A stretch of 35,156 nucleotides of DNA from Planctomycetaceae bacterium UBA2671 (lineage in GTDB: Bacteria; Planctomycetota; Planctomycetia; Planctomycetales; Planctomycetaceae): the NCBI GenBank assembly GCA_002359185.1, contig DEML01000040.1:1-35156 (forward strand). Direction: 5' to 3'. Each line of letters begins with the position of its first letter. Position 1 is the stretch's first letter. Under the pieces are notes generated by a model that was given only the letters and a program-made list of their open reading frames with translations, was not told where the DNA came from and did not search any database. This document shows, piece by piece, positions 1 through 6,466 of this stretch. The translations under genes were made by a program, and so were the position numbers.

Positions 1-73
1 GCCACGGCTCTGTGAGCCGTGCTATTCCAGTTCGGTTATCACACACAAAATACACGGCTCACAGAGCCGTGGC
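1..73. repeat. Inverted repeat pair (CACGGCTC family) just upstream of holB
   Basis: Two 21-base arms, 1-21 and 53-73, are perfect reverse complements, and each arm is itself a near-palindrome (CACGGCTC..GAGCCGTG). The right arm ends 25 bases before the chosen holB start. A related single arm with one mismatch sits at 6189-6209, so this is a dispersed element and not part of the holB coding sequence. It could form a cruciform or an RNA hairpin in the leader; any regulatory role is inference. Confidence 0.85.
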
Positions 74-98
74 ACAAACTCAATTGTATAAATACTGT

Positions 99-1157
99 AT
101 GACAACCGACCTGCAAAATGTGATTGGCCATGAGCTTCAGTTTGAGATGTTTCGTCGCGCGACGAGCCGTCAGCGGTTGGGGCATGCTTATCTGTTTACT
201 GGAGCCGTCGGGATTGGCAAGCGAACATTTGCTGTCCATCTGGCACAGGCACTTCTGTGTCAGAATCGACCGGGGGATGAATTGACCGCTTGCGGCGAAT
301 GTCCGAGTTGCCGTCAGGTGATTTTTCACTCTCATCCCGATTTATTTCGAGTCGGCCTACCGGAAGGGAAGTCGGAATTGCCAATTGAGGTTTTCGTCGG
401 TTCGGCAGAAAAACGGGGACGCGAAGGCTTATGTCACGATTTATCTCTCTCGGCCATGCAGGGGGGATATCGGATTGCTGTCATTGATGATGCGGATAAA
501 ATGAACGCCTCCAGTGCAAATGCTTTGCTGAAAACTCTGGAAGAACCGGGGCCGGGAGCCATTCTGATTTTGATCGCGACTGATTCCGATCAGGTCATCA
601 CCACCATACGCTCCCGCTGCCAGCAGGTGAATTTCACACGGCTCTCTGATGAAGACCTGCATCAAATCCTGACACGTATAAATATGGTCGAACACGAAGG
701 CGAACTGGATTCGAAACTGCTGGAGGAAGCGATACGCCGGGCAGATGGTTCGGTCTCGAAAGCAAGAACGGCTCTGGAGCGTCTGCAGTCTGGGGAATCG
801 CACGAACTGCACAAAGTGACGCAACTGCTTGGCAGACAGAAGATTATGTCGGCTGACCTGGCGATGGTTTTTGACGAAGTGATGAGTCAGGCGGGGTCGG
901 ATACGAATTCTCAACGGGAAGCGGCTCTGCTGATTATTGAAACCAGTCTGCAGTATTTTCATCAGTCGTTGACGACGGAAGCAGGAATGTCGCAGCTGGA
1001 TCAGGTTCATTCTGACTGTTATCTCGATGCGATGGACCGCTGTTTTGAAGCCTCCCGGCAAATTGACCGCAAAATCAGTGTGCCTGCCTGTCTGGATCAG
1101 TTTTGCCACGATCTGGAAATGCTACTGCGTCCGACTTGGAACTCTGCCGGTCAGTAG
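99..1157 (+). CDS. holB: DNA polymerase III subunit delta prime (HolB)
   Basis: This is the clamp-loader AAA+ ATPase subunit that helps load the beta sliding clamp during chromosome replication in the cytoplasm. In the 352-residue product I see a Walker A-like loop GAVGIGKRT (35-43), four zinc-binding cysteines (54, 65, 68, 71) in the position typical of clamp-loader subunits, a Walker B-like VIDDAD (128-133), and the SRC motif (172-174) after the sensor region. Length matches the family. An in-frame ATG at 12 would add 29 residues encoded by the inverted repeat at 1-73, so I chose the ATG at 99, where homology begins (LQNVIGHE). The next gene, ricT, follows after a repeat-filled gap; this neighbour order is also known in Firmicutes. 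A DnaX-like clamp-loader subunit is the main alternative, but the short length and neighbour favour HolB. Confidence 0.93.
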   Translation: MTTDLQNVIGHELQFEMFRRATSRQRLGHAYLFTGAVGIGKRTFAVHLAQALLCQNRPGDELTACGECPSCRQVIFHSHPDLFRVGLPEGKSELPIEVFVGSAEKRGREGLCHDLSLSAMQGGYRIAVIDDADKMNASSANALLKTLEEPGPGAILILIATDSDQVITTIRSRCQQVNFTRLSDEDLHQILTRINMVEHEGELDSKLLEEAIRRADGSVSKARTALERLQSGESHELHKVTQLLGRQKIMSADLAMVFDEVMSQAGSDTNSQREAALLIIETSLQYFHQSLTTEAGMSQLDQVHSDCYLDAMDRCFEASRQIDRKISVPACLDQFCHDLEMLLRPTWNSAGQ

Positions 1158-1237
1158 TCATAATCGAAGCACATGACTAATTAGCCGTACGTAAATCATA
1201 AACAGACCTGCAGTTGTGTGAGATTGGGATAATGATA

Positions 1238-1370
1238 GGGTGGCCCCGAAAGATTATTTCGGGGCGGTGCAGCCGTTTGAGGCGTTCTGCAGAATCACCA
1301 TCAATCCGAATATCTCTCATGGACTGCGTCCACCCAGATAGCAAAGCTATCTGGGCCACCCGGTTTTTTA
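1238..1370. repeat. Nested inverted-repeat element between holB and ricT
   Basis: An outer 9-base stem GGGTGGCCC (1238-1246) pairs with GGGCCACCC (1353-1361). Inside are two hairpins: CCCCGAAA/TTTCGGGG (1244-1251 with 1257-1264) and CCCAGATAGC/GCTATCTGGG (1333-1342 with 1346-1355). A run of six T follows at 1364-1369, so on the plus strand the element could also act as an imperfect terminator for holB. The GGGTGGC outer arm resembles the elements at 4706 and 32595. It fills most of the holB-ricT gap. Confidence 0.75.
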
Positions 1371-1413
1371 TGTAATACGTACAGTGATTTAAATAGGCAA
1401 TATCCAGCTGCAA

Positions 1414-1435
1414 TGCCCTTTCCGGGCTTAAATTT
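1414..1435. repeat. Copy 1 of a 22-base dispersed sequence (TGCCCTTTC-GGGCTTA)
   Basis: Matches 10756-10777 at 20 of 22 positions. The core AAGCCC/GGGCTT with GCCC is partly palindromic. Its overlap with the longer possible ricT start is the reason for choosing the downstream ATG. Confidence 0.6.
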
Positions 1436-1451
1436 CAATACTGAGTTCAAA

Positions 1452-2345
1452 ATGACAGACGATCAACCGATCGATCAATTTATTGTCCGCTACGGCACCA
1501 CACGTTTTCTCGGAGTATTCACCTGGAAAGGCAAAGGCGAGCCCCAACGGGGAAACGATGTCATCATTCGTTCCAAACGGGGTAACGAATGGGGCGAAGT
1601 TCTCGGGCCTGCGACCGAACGGGCTAAAAGCTTTCTGCAGAGTCCGGAACCTGAGGGGAAAATTCAGCGTTTTCCGAATGCCGACGATTACGATACGCTT
1701 GATCGCTGTCGGATTCGCGAGCAGGTCGAATTCGATGGCTGTACGAAAATGATTCTGGAACGCAAACTCCAGATGCAGCTGGTCGATGTCGAACATCTGT
1801 TTGGCGGCGAACGAGCGGTCTTTTATTTTCTGGCAGAAAAGCGAATTGATTTCCGGGAGCTCGTCAAAGCTCTCGCCAAGGAATACTCCCTGCGGATCGA
1901 AATGCGTCAAATCGGGGTCCGCGACGAAGCGGCTTTGCTGGCCGATTACGGCGATTGCGGAAAGCCGGTTTGCTGCAACACGCATCTAAGCGAAATGCCA
2001 CCCGTCTCGATGAAGATGGCCAAGGTTCAGAAAGCGACGCTCGATCCGAACAAGATTTCCGGTCGCTGCGGCCGCCTCAAATGCTGTCTGCGTTACGAAT
2101 ACGATACTTACGAAGAGTTTCAGCGGGAACTGCCGAAAATCGGAGCCGAGGTCGTGACCCGCGAAGGGCAGGGCAAGGTCATCGGCCAGGAAATCCTCAG
2201 TAAGCAGGTTGTCATCGTGTATGAAGACCGCCGAAGAATCACAACGCCCCTGCAGGAAATCATTTCGGTCATCAAACCGAAGTCGGCAAAAAAAGCGGTC
2301 AAGAAAGTTATCGTCTCTGAGGATGTTTCCGAAGAAGAGGAATGA
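1452..2345 (+). CDS. ricT: PSP1-domain protein, RicT/YaaT family (Fe-S cluster protein)
   Basis: The 297-residue product is a PSP1 C-terminal domain protein. In Bacillus subtilis RicT (YaaT) works with RicA and RicF in an Fe-S-containing complex that promotes maturation by RNase Y. Visible here are the conserved GEVLGP segment (48-53), the FxFxAEKRIDFRELV-like core (124-138), and six cysteines in two C-x4-C-C clusters (169/174/175 and 206/211/212), which would ligate the cluster. An in-frame ATG at 1413 exists, but its first codons lie in a dispersed sequence (TGCCCTTTC-GGGCTTA, also at 10756), so I prefer the ATG at 1452. Neither start has a clear ribosome-binding site. The C-terminal tail is Lys/Glu rich. 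Sitting beside holB repeats the Firmicutes order. The RNase Y link is known in Bacillus only; here it is inference. Confidence 0.88.
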   Translation: MTDDQPIDQFIVRYGTTRFLGVFTWKGKGEPQRGNDVIIRSKRGNEWGEVLGPATERAKSFLQSPEPEGKIQRFPNADDYDTLDRCRIREQVEFDGCTKMILERKLQMQLVDVEHLFGGERAVFYFLAEKRIDFRELVKALAKEYSLRIEMRQIGVRDEAALLADYGDCGKPVCCNTHLSEMPPVSMKMAKVQKATLDPNKISGRCGRLKCCLRYEYDTYEEFQRELPKIGAEVVTREGQGKVIGQEILSKQVVIVYEDRRRITTPLQEIISVIKPKSAKKAVKKVIVSEDVSEEEE

Positions 2346-2403
2346 TTGCCTGACTGATTATTGGCCAAGGATGGGCAAGCTAACTTGGTGAGTTTATTGA
2401 ATA

Positions 2404-4680
2404 TCACAGCCGGAAGTGGAAGGTCTGGCGGAGATAGCGCCAGATCCAGCCGCCGACGGAGCGTTTGTCGACGATAAACATCGCTCGACCGCTCAAGCCG
2501 GTTCGCATCAGGTCGGTTTGCTCGTTCAGTTTGACGGTTGCCTGATAGGCCAGTTCGGTCAATTGTTCCCGGCCTTCGTCGTCGGTGACGGTTGCCAGGT
2601 CTCCGCCGCTTTTGTTGGAGAGTTGACGGGGCGCAAAATCGCTTTGGCGATCGGCGATGCTGGTGATTGAGCCGTCAAAAATGAGATCGGGCAGGTGATA
2701 GCAACGCAGTTTAACCGGGGTGCCGAGGTCGAGTTCGTTGCGGTCATCCTGTGATACCAGCAGCACAGCCTGCATCTCTTTGTTGGGAGCGATGCTCAGC
2801 ACATGCGTGGCTGGTTCGAGATAAGCCTGAAGGTTTCGCTCCTCGAAAATTGTTCCATACCAGGTTCGGAGTTGAGGCTTCGCTGTTTGGTTTAATCTCG
2901 GCTCGGGTTTTGATTCGGCGGCAATGACCTTGCCGGAAATGGGCGCGCGGATTGTCAGGTGCTCAATCTGATCGTTGATCTGATTGAGTTGATCGGTCAA
3001 TGAAGAGATTCGTTCCTCCGACATGCGGAGTTCATCGGGGTCGTTCAAAGCAACAGCAGTTTCTCGCATTGCCTGAGCAGCTTCAAGCTCCGTTTGAGTT
3101 TTAAGTTGTTGATCGTCCAGTTCTTCATTCTTCAGCAAAACGAGAATATCTCCAGCTTCGACTTCTGCACCAGGCTGGACTTTCACTTCCTGAAGTTCGC
3201 CTGGAGAAATTGAATATACGTGCTGAACCTGAAATGGCTCGAGTGTGAAGCTCGAATGAATCCACCAGGGAATCGGGATCATCATCAGGCAGGTGATCAG
3301 TCCTGCGAAAACCAATGTGGAAAACGCAATTTTAGGTTTGCTCATCGGTTCGTTCCTCTGCATCGACAGGATCTGGTAAAGCGATTTTCCCAAACCGTAA
3401 ATCATTGTTCCGAGTGACATTGCCGTCAGGCTGACAGCCAGATTCTGCAAGCCGTATGGCTTCATCCAGGTGTAAAGAAACAGGGCAATACTCAGTACGA
3501 GCACCCATTTGTAAATCCACGAAGCGACCGCATACAGGATGAACCAGTGACGATTTCGGTCTGGGGCAAATGGATCGTCCGGCATGTGAATGCCCAGGCA
3601 GTACCAGGCAAACGCTTTCATTAACGCTTTGTCGGCCTTCTGCTTGAGATTGGGAATCTCGAGATAATCGCTCAGCATGTAGTAGCCGTCGAAACGGATG
3701 AGCGGGTTCAGGTTGAAAATTACCGTGGAAACCGTCGTCACAAAGAACAGGTTCAGGCAGAGATAATTAAACATCCCCGGCTGCGAAAACCACCAGCCGA
3801 AGACGGCGAGCGAAGAGAGAAAGACTTCAATATAAGCCCCGGCTCCGCCGATCCAGATGCGATGCCATTTGTTCTTCATCATCCAGCTGTCGGAGACATC
3901 ACAATATAAGGTCGGACTGAAGACGAGCAGCATCAGGCCGATTTTATGACACTCACCCCCGAAATGTTTACAGGTCAGGCCGTGGCCAAATTCGTGAATG
4001 ACTTTGGCTCCGGCGATGACCAGATACATATAGAGTAAATTCGGCCAGCCGAAGAACTGCTGAAACTCGGGGAGTTTGCTTTGGAATTCTTCAAACTGAA
4101 CGCCCACCAGAAGCAGAGCGGCTGTCGCCAAAGTGACAACCATCATCACTGCCCAGGTGGAATACATCCACTTAAAGAAGGGATAGATCGCATTGAGAGT
4201 CCACTCGGGATCCCAGCCTGGTAATTTCAGAAATAGAAAGTTCTGTAGCGTTTGTAGAATTTCTTTGCGGGTGTTTTTCTTATGCAGATCGAGTAACGGT
4301 CTTCCCTGTCCGAGACGCGTTGTGTACAGCAGATTTTTCTCGTGCAAATCGGCCAGCAGGTTTTGGACATCGGAGAGTTTGACGGGAATCGAAGGATTTT
4401 CCCGCTGCAAATCCTCGTGAATCTTTTCGAGCGTATTTGGCTCGCGCATCGAATCGAGCACCTGATGCTGTTCGCGAGTCAGACGGTAATATCGCAGTGC
4501 GACGGGATCTTTGACAATCCAGTAGCCAGTTCCCTGATAGCCGATCCGTTCAATGCGGATGTCGGGCCGCGTTCGCAGCGGCAGTTCCCGATCACCAACG
4601 GCTCGAAAATCGGCTTGTGTGATTGACATGGGACAGTTTTCAGGAAGTTGGGTGTATTTACTCGTACCCAAGGAGGACAT
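2404..4680 (-). CDS. PqqD-like / M50 metallopeptidase / HlyD-like fusion membrane protein
   Basis: This 758-residue protein has three parts. Residues ~36-120 resemble a PqqD-like winged-helix module (RYYRLTREQHQVLD...). Residues ~170-450 are a polytopic membrane domain with the zinc motif HEFGH (229-233) and the second M50 motif NLNPLIRFDG (323-332, Asp331). Residues ~490-740 form a HlyD-like membrane-fusion region with both half-lipoyl motifs (PGAEVEAGDIL and IRAPISGKVI) flanking a short coiled coil. Proteins of this layout are often annotated as putative peptide zinc metalloproteases and may cleave or export peptides across the inner membrane; the substrate is unknown. No radical SAM enzyme, ABC transporter or precursor peptide is seen next to it. 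It lies downstream of the FtsQ-like gene on the same strand. A second in-frame ATG at 4629 is possible; neither start has a clear ribosome-binding site. Confidence 0.85.
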   Translation of the reverse strand: MSSLGTSKYTQLPENCPMSITQADFRAVGDRELPLRTRPDIRIERIGYQGTGYWIVKDPVALRYYRLTREQHQVLDSMREPNTLEKIHEDLQRENPSIPVKLSDVQNLLADLHEKNLLYTTRLGQGRPLLDLHKKNTRKEILQTLQNFLFLKLPGWDPEWTLNAIYPFFKWMYSTWAVMMVVTLATAALLLVGVQFEEFQSKLPEFQQFFGWPNLLYMYLVIAGAKVIHEFGHGLTCKHFGGECHKIGLMLLVFSPTLYCDVSDSWMMKNKWHRIWIGGAGAYIEVFLSSLAVFGWWFSQPGMFNYLCLNLFFVTTVSTVIFNLNPLIRFDGYYMLSDYLEIPNLKQKADKALMKAFAWYCLGIHMPDDPFAPDRNRHWFILYAVASWIYKWVLVLSIALFLYTWMKPYGLQNLAVSLTAMSLGTMIYGLGKSLYQILSMQRNEPMSKPKIAFSTLVFAGLITCLMMIPIPWWIHSSFTLEPFQVQHVYSISPGELQEVKVQPGAEVEAGDILVLLKNEELDDQQLKTQTELEAAQAMRETAVALNDPDELRMSEERISSLTDQLNQINDQIEHLTIRAPISGKVIAAESKPEPRLNQTAKPQLRTWYGTIFEERNLQAYLEPATHVLSIAPNKEMQAVLLVSQDDRNELDLGTPVKLRCYHLPDLIFDGSITSIADRQSDFAPRQLSNKSGGDLATVTDDEGREQLTELAYQATVKLNEQTDLMRTGLSGRAMFIVDKRSVGGWIWRYLRQTFHFRL

Positions 4681-4705
4681 GGGAACGAGAGATTAAGCAG
4701 CTTTG

Positions 4706-4789
4706 GGGTGGCTGGGGTCGTAGCGCAGCGTAGCCCCCAGAATCGTCAAATAATCTGGGGGCTCACTTTCAGTTCGACCCCAGCCACCC
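4706..4789. repeat. Nested inverted-repeat element (GGGTGGCTGG family), copy 1
   Basis: Outer arms GGGTGGCTGGGGTCG (4706-4720) and its exact complement (4775-4789) enclose inner arms AGCCCCCAGA (4732-4741) and TCTGGGGGCT (4754-4763). The left 38 bases (4706-4743) match 6117-6154 with three mismatches. A variant with the same two-stem plan is at 32595-32679. It occupies the gap between the FtsQ-like and M50 genes. Confidence 0.85.
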
Positions 4790-4851
4790 AAGCTCATATT
4801 TTTCAACTACATTACCCACTCTGAATTCTCAATGAAAGGGAGGCGAGCCGA

Positions 4852-4872
4852 GTCAGGCACTGCCTGACCTAC
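4852..4872. repeat. Single arm of the GTCAGGCACTGCCTGAC family
   Basis: Contains the palindrome GTCAGGCACTGCCTGAC followed by CTAC, matching the arms of the complete inverted pair at 14251-14322. It ends six bases before the stop codon of the FtsQ-like gene. Confidence 0.75.
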
Positions 4873-4878
4873 AGATAC

Positions 4879-5820
4879 TTATCGCGTCACGCCCTGTTGA
4901 GGTAGTGAGCGTCGGGCGATATCTTTCCAGCGGCGCAGGTCAATTTCCACAGGTCCTTGAGCCGTTTGCAGTCCACCGAAGTCGCGGAGGTACATTTCGA
5001 GACGTTTCATTTTCGTTTCGGCATTCGGCTCGGTTGGATCAGGAACTTCAGGAGCGACGCCCCAAATGACTTCGCTCCCCTTTTTCGTGATCAGACGATA
5101 AGCGACCTGATGTAACTCTTCGACCGTCTGCGCCTGAGCAGCGGCTTGGCCATCGACCTGAATCTTTACAAATTGATAACGATCCCACAGTGAACCATTC
5201 TCACTTTCGGCCAGAAACATCTCTGCTAATCGTGTCGCTCCCCAGACCGATAAATCTCCCCAGTGATTTCCAGCGGTTCCACGAGGAACAGATTGTATTC
5301 CTTCGATAATCGGATAACTGTCCAGTTGTTTGACGGAGAAATCCATTGATGGCAACAGAATGCCATCTCGATCGACAGGATAAAATCCCTGCTGTAACTG
5401 CACGAGAGCGACCGGCTGGCGGTATTCCAGTTCCAGGTCGATTCGATTCGGATATTGTAATCGAACCTGAATCACCTTACGGACCCAGGGAGATTCTTCA
5501 AACGCGTGGCCGATGCGTTCCGCCAGATCGGGTTCGAGAATGGAAAACGTTTGCCCCAACCCGGCTCGCTGCCAGGTGCGTTCGAGCAGATCAGCAGGAA
5601 GATAATCAGGCGTTTCTTTGAGCTGAATCGTGCGGCGGTCGACCTGATATTCGGGCAGAGTGGTGAAGTCCGTCCCGGATTTGCTCAACAGATTTCCCAG
5701 AAACGGGGCTGCACACAGAATGATCAACCCGACAATCACTCGAGGATCGTACAACCAGCTTCTCCAGCGGCGGAAGAGCCCGCGCGGTGCTTCTGCGTCT
5801 GTTGTTTTTTTTGTTGCCAT
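4879..5820 (-). CDS. FtsQ/DivIB-like bitopic membrane protein with POTRA-like domain
   Basis: The 313-residue product has a short basic cytoplasmic tail, one membrane segment (about 28-45) and an extracytoplasmic region. Residues ~57-135 look like a POTRA-type fold, and residues 111-157 carry the FtsQ-like succession 'PWVRKV...YPNRIDLELEYRQPVALV...YPVDRDGILLP'. In most bacteria FtsQ links the FtsBL subcomplex to the division ring. Planctomycetes generally lack FtsZ, so if the assignment is right the protein must act in another setting, possibly septal or envelope morphogenesis. It is not in a cell-wall (dcw) cluster here: the neighbours are the M50 fusion downstream and a repeat-rich gap upstream. 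The tail is Ala/Lys/Thr rich, and the product ends in a basic region (RRWKDIARRSL). I am fairly sure of the fold and unsure of the role. Confidence 0.65.
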   Translation of the reverse strand: MATKKTTDAEAPRGLFRRWRSWLYDPRVIVGLIILCAAPFLGNLLSKSGTDFTTLPEYQVDRRTIQLKETPDYLPADLLERTWQRAGLGQTFSILEPDLAERIGHAFEESPWVRKVIQVRLQYPNRIDLELEYRQPVALVQLQQGFYPVDRDGILLPSMDFSVKQLDSYPIIEGIQSVPRGTAGNHWGDLSVWGATRLAEMFLAESENGSLWDRYQFVKIQVDGQAAAQAQTVEELHQVAYRLITKKGSEVIWGVAPEVPDPTEPNAETKMKRLEMYLRDFGGLQTAQGPVEIDLRRWKDIARRSLPQQGVTR

Positions 5821-5862
5821 GGGAATTGCTCAACTCGCCTGATTTTAAATGATTGCGAAGTT

Positions 5863-5932
5863 TACAAGCACGAAGCGCAAGCGAGTGTGTTGAAATGAAC
5901 CCGGACACACTCGCTTGCGCATCGTGCTTGTA
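5863..5932. repeat. Inverted repeat (TACAAGCACGAAGCGCAAGCG family), copy 1
   Basis: Arms 5863-5890 and 5905-5932 (28 bases each) are reverse complements with one mismatch, around a 14-base loop. Homologous copies are at 12364-12432 and, in chimeric form, at 24345-24405. Confidence 0.9.
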
Positions 5933-6116
5933 GGACTCATTCTCATTCATCGACTCCTGAGGATTTCTCATAAAGTGGAAACTTACTTACGAAAACAACG
6001 ACACTCAAAAGCCGAATGCGATAGCGGATATGACTGTTTTGCGACTGACGATTGGGGAAATAGCATTTCAATCGATTGTGAGGCTGGTAACGTATTTAGG
6101 AATAACGCAGACGATT

Positions 6117-6154
6117 GGGTGGCTGGAGTCGGAGCGCAGCGGAGCCCCCAGAAT
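6117..6154. repeat. Half element of the GGGTGGCTGG family, copy 2
   Basis: 38 bases matching 4706-4743 with three mismatches. The complementary right half seen at 4754-4789 is missing here, so this is a truncated copy. Confidence 0.8.
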
Positions 6155-6188
6155 GCTTAATGTGCAAGTCATTACCGTCTTTTAAATG

Positions 6189-6209
6189 CACGGCTCACAG
6201 AACCGTGGC
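6189..6209. repeat. Single arm of the CACGGCTC family
   Basis: Matches 53-73 at 20 of 21 bases (AACCGTGG in place of AGCCGTGG). No partner arm is present nearby. Confidence 0.8.
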
Positions 6210-6466
6210 GCATCATCCTGTTATTTTGAAAGGGGATCACTAAATTGAAGTACTCGCCTTTTTCAACTGATTTTCAGGACGTTTCCCGTCTGGGATTGCG
6301 GGGGATCGTTTACAAGCGATGATGGGATGCGTAAACTCAATAAACCTGCATATCTACATCAACTGATTTCGTTTTAACGATTTTGTGTTCGTTAAAGAAA
6401 GAAACGGAATGATGTCAGCCTCATGAATGACACCTCGATTCCAAACCATACGCAAAGGAATAGGTT

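Larger units (their letters stand above)
5821..6466. other. Gene-free repeat-rich gap between divergent genes
   Basis: These 646 bases separate the FtsQ-like gene (-) from the first PQQ-propeller gene (+). I see no convincing coding sequence. The gap holds three repeat families (5863-5932, 6117-6154, 6189-6209), and the rest is unremarkable. Promoters for both flanking genes must lie here, but I cannot point to convincing -35/-10 boxes. Confidence 0.6.

Noticed and set aside
441..1109. 222-codon minus-strand frame opposite holB
   Set aside because: Shadow of a clear holB coding sequence; the translation is Arg/Gln/His rich with no domain.
1428..1985. 185-codon minus-strand frame opposite ricT
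   Set aside because: Antisense to a conserved gene; no recognisable motif.
5863..5932. CRISPR-like or tRNA-like structure
   Set aside because: Only one inverted pair per site, no spacer-repeat periodicity, no tRNA arms or CCA end.
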